From Thiospirillum jenense (GTDB lineage: Bacteria; Pseudomonadota; Gammaproteobacteria; Chromatiales; Chromatiaceae), in contig NZ_JABVCQ010000015.1 of NCBI RefSeq assembly GCF_014145225.1, positions 1 through 64,000 on the forward strand: a DNA stretch of 64,000 bases, written 5' to 3'. Under the pieces are notes generated by a model. That model did not search any database. It saw nothing but the letters and a program-made list of their open reading frames with translations, and was not told where the DNA came from. The translations under genes and the position numbers were made by a program. Positions 60,550 to 64,000 of this stretch are shown here, piece by piece; the first letter of the stretch is position 1, and each line of letters begins with the position of its first letter.

Positions 60550-61149
60550 ATGACTACGACTGCTGCCATTCCGTTTATGTCGGTTGAAGAATATTTATGT
60601 ACTGAGGACGCTTCAGCAATTAAACATGAATACTTAGATGGCGAGGTATTTTCAATGGCGGGCGCGAGTGATGCGCATGTCACTATTGCTGGTAACGTAT
60701 TCAGTTTAATACGCACACATTTACGCGGGAGTGGCTGCCGTGCTTATATTGCCGATATGAAACTGCGCGTCGAAGCAACCAATTGTTTTTTTTATCCTGA
60801 TGTATTTGTGACCTGCACGGCCGCAGATGCACAGCAGCCCTATATTAAACAACAGCCACTTGTCATTATTGAAGTCTTATCGCCGTCAACCGACGCCTAT
60901 GATCGCGGTGTGAAGTTTGCGCATTATCGGCAGTTGGAGAGCTTGCAAGAATACGTTTTAATTGATTCGCAACGGCAGTTAATTGATCTATTTCAACGCC
61001 AAACGGCGGGTTGGTTATTCCAATCATTCACCGCCGGCGCGACGTTACATTTATCAAGCATTGATTGGCAGGCGGCAGTGGAAGCGATTTATGAAGCGGT
61101 CAATTTCACGGCAGACATGACACCAATAGATGAGTTCCAATGGAGTTAA
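60550..61149 (+). CDS. Uma2-family (DUF820) putative endonuclease
   Basis: A 199-aa protein of the restriction-endonuclease-like Uma2 family, expanded in cyanobacteria and some filamentous bacteria. SVEEYLCTEDASAIKHEYLD and GEVFSMAGASDAHVTIAGNV, CRAYIADMKLRVEATNCFFY, PDVFVTC (the P-D motif) and PLVIIEVLSPSTDAYDRGVK (E-V-L-S-P-S-T) are the family hallmarks, with the E/D-x-E/Q-x-K core. Function is unclear; a nuclease role is assumed from the fold. GGAG lies eight bases before the ATG. It sits between two copies of the CCCA/TGGG palindrome. Confidence 0.92.
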   Translation: MTTTAAIPFMSVEEYLCTEDASAIKHEYLDGEVFSMAGASDAHVTIAGNVFSLIRTHLRGSGCRAYIADMKLRVEATNCFFYPDVFVTCTAADAQQPYIKQQPLVIIEVLSPSTDAYDRGVKFAHYRQLESLQEYVLIDSQRQLIDLFQRQTAGWLFQSFTAGATLHLSSIDWQAAVEAIYEAVNFTADMTPIDEFQWS

Positions 61150-61154
61150 TTGAT

Positions 61155-61180
61155 CGCTCCCATACTCGCGCATGGGAACG
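61155..61180. repeat. degenerate copy of the TTCCCACGC/GCGTGGGAA element
   Basis: CTCCCAT (61157-61163), a spacer ACTCGCGC and ATGGGAA (61172-61178), followed by CG as in copies 1 and 2. It starts six bases after the Uma2 stop, so the gene is framed on both sides by members of the same repeat family. Confidence 0.5.
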
Positions 61181-61231
61181 ACTGTTGTTTTACAATCAAA
61201 CACTCAAATACCATTTTGCGCACCAGTTAAA

Positions 61232-61504
61232 TTAAGATTGCATTCGCCCAATTGCGCACGATACAACCGACACGACATCCGCTTTAATTGCCGCAAAACC
61301 ATTCACCTGCCCGCTGCGCGGATAACCCAATCGCAATAATTCCGCCTCAATCTGCGCCAATTGGTTTTCATTCGCTGCAAAACACACTTCATGCTGCGCC
61401 ACATTCACCGTGACATCATTCACACCCGGCAATGCGGATAGCGCATGACGAATACGATTTGCACAACCGTCACATTTCACATTATCAATTTGCCAATGAA
61501 TCAT
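61232..61504 (-). CDS. heavy-metal-associated (HMA) domain protein
   Basis: A 90-aa CopZ-like metallochaperone-type protein. HWQIDNVKCDGCANRIRHAL has the M/N-x-C-x-x-C Cu(I)-binding motif (KCDGC), and LPGVNDVTVNVAQHEVCFAA and AELLRLGYPRSG follow the ferredoxin-like HMA fold. It extends about 20 residues beyond a minimal HMA domain with two more Cys-poor strands (VVSVVSCAIGRM). GGAGGA supports the second ATG (61504). No P-type ATPase is adjacent; it lies upstream of nothing obvious and downstream of glutathione reductase on the same strand. Confidence 0.88.
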   Translation of the reverse strand: MIHWQIDNVKCDGCANRIRHALSALPGVNDVTVNVAQHEVCFAANENQLAQIEAELLRLGYPRSGQVNGFAAIKADVVSVVSCAIGRMQS

Positions 61505-61528
61505 CATTTCCTCCGCTTGAGTAGGTTA

Positions 61529-61545
61529 GGTTGGTTAAACCAACC
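61529..61545. repeat. GGTTGGTT/AACCAACC palindrome
   Basis: GGTTGGTT, one central A, then AACCAACC: a perfect 17-base inverted repeat followed by CCAACAG. It belongs to the GGTTGGGTT/AACCCAACC family also present at 31187-31215 and 58878-58903. It lies between the HMA and glutathione reductase genes. Confidence 0.6.
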
Positions 61546-61606
61546 CAACAGTGAATGATACAGCGAGCAACTCATCATTAAATGACAGTGACACCGCCCC
61601 GCCGTT

Positions 61607-62962
61607 TTATTCCGCCGTTTTTAATGTCACTAATTCCTCCGCGCTGACCGGATGAATTGCCACCGTATTATCAAAATCGGCTTTAGTCGCGCCCATTTTC
61701 ACTGCAACCGCAAAGCCCTGTAACATTTCATCCACGCCATCCCCGACCAAATGAATCCCGACGATTTTTTCATTCGCGCCGACGCAGACTAATTTCATCG
61801 CCGTGCGCGGGCCATTGCCACGCAACGCATAACGCAATGGTTCAAATTGGGTTTGATAAATCCGCACTTCATTCGGCCATTTTGCGCGTGCGGCCGCTTC
61901 AGTCATTCCAACACTACCGACTGGTGGATGGGCAAATACAACGGTTGGGATGTTGTCATAATCCAACCGCCGCTCGGGTTGTTGATTAAATAACCGATCC
62001 GCTAATCGTCGCCCGGCGGCAATAGCGACCGGCGTTAATGGAGCGCGGCCGGTGACATCACCAATCGCATATAATCCCGCAACGGTAGTATTTTGGAATA
62101 AATCAGTTGGAATAACACCATTGCGTTCTAATTCAATACCAACGCTGGCTAAATTCAATTCCCGCGTATTCGGGGTGCGACCAATTGCCCAGATAATCGT
62201 ATCAAATCCAGTTAACACTTGCCCGTCTTTACTCAATACTGCCAATCCATCCGAGCGGCGTTCTAATGCACTCACGGCAAACGGCAAATGTAATTGTACG
62301 CCGGCATGTTCTAAATTATGCGTCAAGGTGTCGCTAATTAACGGATCAAAGGTTTCTAATACGCGGTTTTCTAATGCTACCATCGTCACTTTTGAACCGA
62401 GCGCCTGTAATACGCCCGCCAATTCAATTCCAATATAACCCGCCCCGACAATTGCCACGTTCATTGGTTGCTGTTTTAATGCAAAAAAGCCGTCGGAGGT
62501 GATGCCTAATTCAGCGCCCGGCACCGGCGGTACAATTGGGCGGCTGCCGGTGGTAATGACAACGTGCGCGGCGCGGTATTGTTCATTATTCACTTGCACC
62601 ACGCCCGGCGCACTCAATTGCCCATAACCATTAATGCGCGTGACGCCTAAATCAATTGCGTATTGATCCCAATAGCCATTGATGCCGGCGATGACGCGGT
62701 CGCGCCCCGCCACCAGCGTCGCCCACTCCACGCCGTCGAGGTCGGCTTGAACGCCGCTGGCGCGGGCGTGGCGCACGTCTTCGGCTAAGTTCGCGGCAAA
62801 CCACATAATTTTTTTCGGCACGCAGCCCAAATTGACGCAAGTGCCGCCCAATTTGCTGGGTTCGACGATGGCGACGCGCTGCCCGTATTGCACGGCACGT
62901 TCGGCGACTGCCAGTCCGCCGCTGCCGCCGCCGAGGACGATAAGATCAAATGCTTGAGTCAT
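61607..62962 (-). CDS. gor: glutathione-disulfide reductase
   Basis: FAD-dependent pyridine nucleotide-disulfide oxidoreductase that reduces GSSG with NADPH. The 451 aa show the FAD motif [20 protein letters not shown], the redox-active pair [20 protein letters not shown], the NAD(P) motif [53 protein letters not shown] and the C-terminal [16 protein letters not shown] with the His-Pro catalytic base. The set fits Gor better than lipoamide or mercuric reductase. AGGAA lies before the ATG. The 5' end of the gene (62640-62960) is clearly more GC-rich than the rest. Confidence 0.93.
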   Translation of the reverse strand: MTQAFDLIVLGGGSGGLAVAERAVQYGQRVAIVEPSKLGGTCVNLGCVPKKIMWFAANLAEDVRHARASGVQADLDGVEWATLVAGRDRVIAGINGYWDQYAIDLGVTRINGYGQLSAPGVVQVNNEQYRAAHVVITTGSRPIVPPVPGAELGITSDGFFALKQQPMNVAIVGAGYIGIELAGVLQALGSKVTMVALENRVLETFDPLISDTLTHNLEHAGVQLHLPFAVSALERRSDGLAVLSKDGQVLTGFDTIIWAIGRTPNTRELNLASVGIELERNGVIPTDLFQNTTVAGLYAIGDVTGRAPLTPVAIAAGRRLADRLFNQQPERRLDYDNIPTVVFAHPPVGSVGMTEAAARAKWPNEVRIYQTQFEPLRYALRGNGPRTAMKLVCVGANEKIVGIHLVGDGVDEMLQGFAVAVKMGATKADFDNTVAIHPVSAEELVTLKTAE

Positions 62963-63160
62963 GTTTAATTCCTAACTGGTTGAAATGATTGGAGAATCGT
63001 AAGTCACGCAGGGATGAATGATGATGAAAGTTGAATTGATTGGATAGGAGACAGTTCATTCAGCGCACTGCTTTACCAATCAATGTTGAGGTGCGCGACC
63101 GTTTTTCCAACTGCATCACGCTTGAATAATTTTTTTGGCAATTGGTTTTATTTCATTATT

Positions 63161-64000
63161 TTATGCAAACCAGCGCGCTGGATTGAATACCCGCGCTATA
63201 CCGCTGGCGACGTGTTTAATTCCTTGTGCAATACCGGTTAATACATGAGCGGCGGTCTTAACGATTGATTTGCCGCCGGCATAAACCAATTCACCAATGC
63301 TGCTGCCCGCTATACCGCCCACCACGCCGCCAATTAAACCACCTAATACGCTGCCAATTGGACCCAATACCGTGCCGAATGCCGCACCTTTAATTGCACC
63401 AAAGCCCGCGCCCATTAACCCAGCAAGCGCACTGCAACTGACATTTGCCATTGCATCGAGCGTTTCAGCGCCACTCAATTCACCTTTCGCATATTGATAC
63501 AACAGTTTTGCATTTTCCATTCCAATATAAACGCTATTCGCAATACGGCCGGCAGGCGTGCTGCGTAATAGCTTGCCTAATAAACCATTTTTAACTGCCA
63601 CTACAACCGCACCAGACACCGCAACTTGCACACCAACATGCGCACTGCTTTTAATTGAACTGGTAAAAAACTCCCGCATGTCTTCATTCAAGGGCGGGTT
63701 GTCTTGACCCATAATTGCATTCCACACCCGCCGCCCGAGAATACGCGCTCCCTGCATTCCAGCAACAATTGCCGCGCCCGCCAATGCTTGGGTGCCAATG
63801 CGTTTAGCAACCTGAATACGATTGACTTCATTCCAGTCATATTCGCGGATTTCAGCGCGCAATTGCGCATTTTCTTGCAACTGTTTTAATTCTGCACGGC
63901 TGGGCATATCAACCGAAACATCATCAACATCTAATTGACTCGTGACTTTGCGATGAGGGAATTCCTGTTGCACTTGGGCGACTTGATCTTCATGCACCAC
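63161..64000 (-). CDS. hypothetical membrane-associated protein with glycine-zipper, truncated by window edge
   Basis: Partial: the frame runs off the right edge, so the N-terminus is missing and at least 279 aa are visible. The visible part begins with a charged, Gln/Glu-rich stretch (ADLKQ-type, ending AELKQLQENAQLRAEIREYD). Hydrophobic segments follow, including a Gly/Ala-rich run (GAGFGAIKGAAFGTVLGPIG, then SVLGGLIGGVVGGIAGSSIG) that is a glycine-zipper-like helix hairpin. The C-terminus ends HVASGIARVFNPARWFA. Such proteins often insert in membranes; no family is recognised. Confidence 0.65.
   Translation of the reverse strand: MVHEDQVAQVQQEFPHRKVTSQLDVDDVSVDMPSRAELKQLQENAQLRAEIREYDWNEVNRIQVAKRIGTQALAGAAIVAGMQGARILGRRVWNAIMGQDNPPLNEDMREFFTSSIKSSAHVGVQVAVSGAVVVAVKNGLLGKLLRSTPAGRIANSVYIGMENAKLLYQYAKGELSGAETLDAMANVSCSALAGLMGAGFGAIKGAAFGTVLGPIGSVLGGLIGGVVGGIAGSSIGELVYAGGKSIVKTAAHVLTGIAQGIKHVASGIARVFNPARWFA

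Noticed and set aside
1-64000. CRISPR array, prophage, transposase or tRNA genes
   Set aside because: No regularly spaced repeats, no phage or transposase motifs and no cloverleaf-like segments were found on reading through the window.

Overview
The window reads as a chromosomal segment of a non-enteric gammaproteobacterium. Support comes from the order coaBC-dut-algC (the long, membrane-anchored AlgC known from Pseudomonas), glyA-nrdR, divergent rsgA/orn, holC, a DsbC-type isomerase, an LptF-type permease and a class A RNase P RNA. TTA and ATT codons are heavily used in many genes, while others are GC-rich. I cannot name the genus; a sulfur- or methane-oxidising gammaproteobacterium is a guess.

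Layout. 0.2-2.6 kb: TsaC, then a KaiB-like protein directly behind a GAF-PAS-HD-GYP regulator. 2.8-11.7 kb: coaBC-dut-algC, a WecA/WbpL-type sugar-1-phosphate transferase, a WbpM-type nucleotide-sugar dehydratase and ffh. 11.9-16.2 kb (minus strand): HDOD protein, PilB/GspE-like ATPase with c-di-GMP-binding-type repeats, LptF. 16.2-19.8 kb: bioA, a secreted cyclophilin, holC, rnpB and an anchored hypothetical. 19.9-27.6 kb (minus strand): glycosyltransferase, DUF4912-like protein, deacetylase-family protein, gatA, an orphan DNA methyltransferase, gatC, first glycogen synthase. 27.7-35.2 kb: ilvA with a structured leader, SulP transporter, beta-lactamase-fold hydrolase, ECF sigma factor, nrdR, glyA, ferredoxin. 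35.4-42 kb: glgX, cbpA-like, YdgA-like, dxs. 42-50 kb: DsbC, PP2C phosphatase, DapB-like reductase, a Cys-rich secreted unknown, a fused HisH-HisF, a diguanylate cyclase and a rhodanese. 50-57 kb: rsgA/orn, then glgB-glgA-GH13 as a tight minus-strand operon. 57-64 kb is the most accessory part: two toxin-antitoxin modules bracketed by related repeats, a gene relic, a PEP-CTERM protein, a Uma2 protein between palindromic repeats, an HMA protein, glutathione reductase and a truncated Gly-zipper membrane protein.

Themes. Glycogen metabolism is unusually well represented (two diverged glgA, glgB, glgX, a GlgE-like GH13 protein, possibly the DUF4912 protein). Cyclic-di-GMP signalling recurs (HD-GYP, GGDEF, MshEN-like repeats). 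Surface polysaccharide genes (algC, wecA-like, wbpM-like, GT4) fit with the PEP-CTERM protein, whose sorting is usually tied to exopolysaccharide loci. The items I would look at first are the KaiB/HD-GYP pair, the eukaryote-like fused histidine enzyme, the methyltransferase inside gatC-gatA, the alternative hairpins before ilvA, and the repeat-bracketed toxin-antitoxin region. No CRISPR array, transposase, integrase, prophage or tRNA gene was seen.
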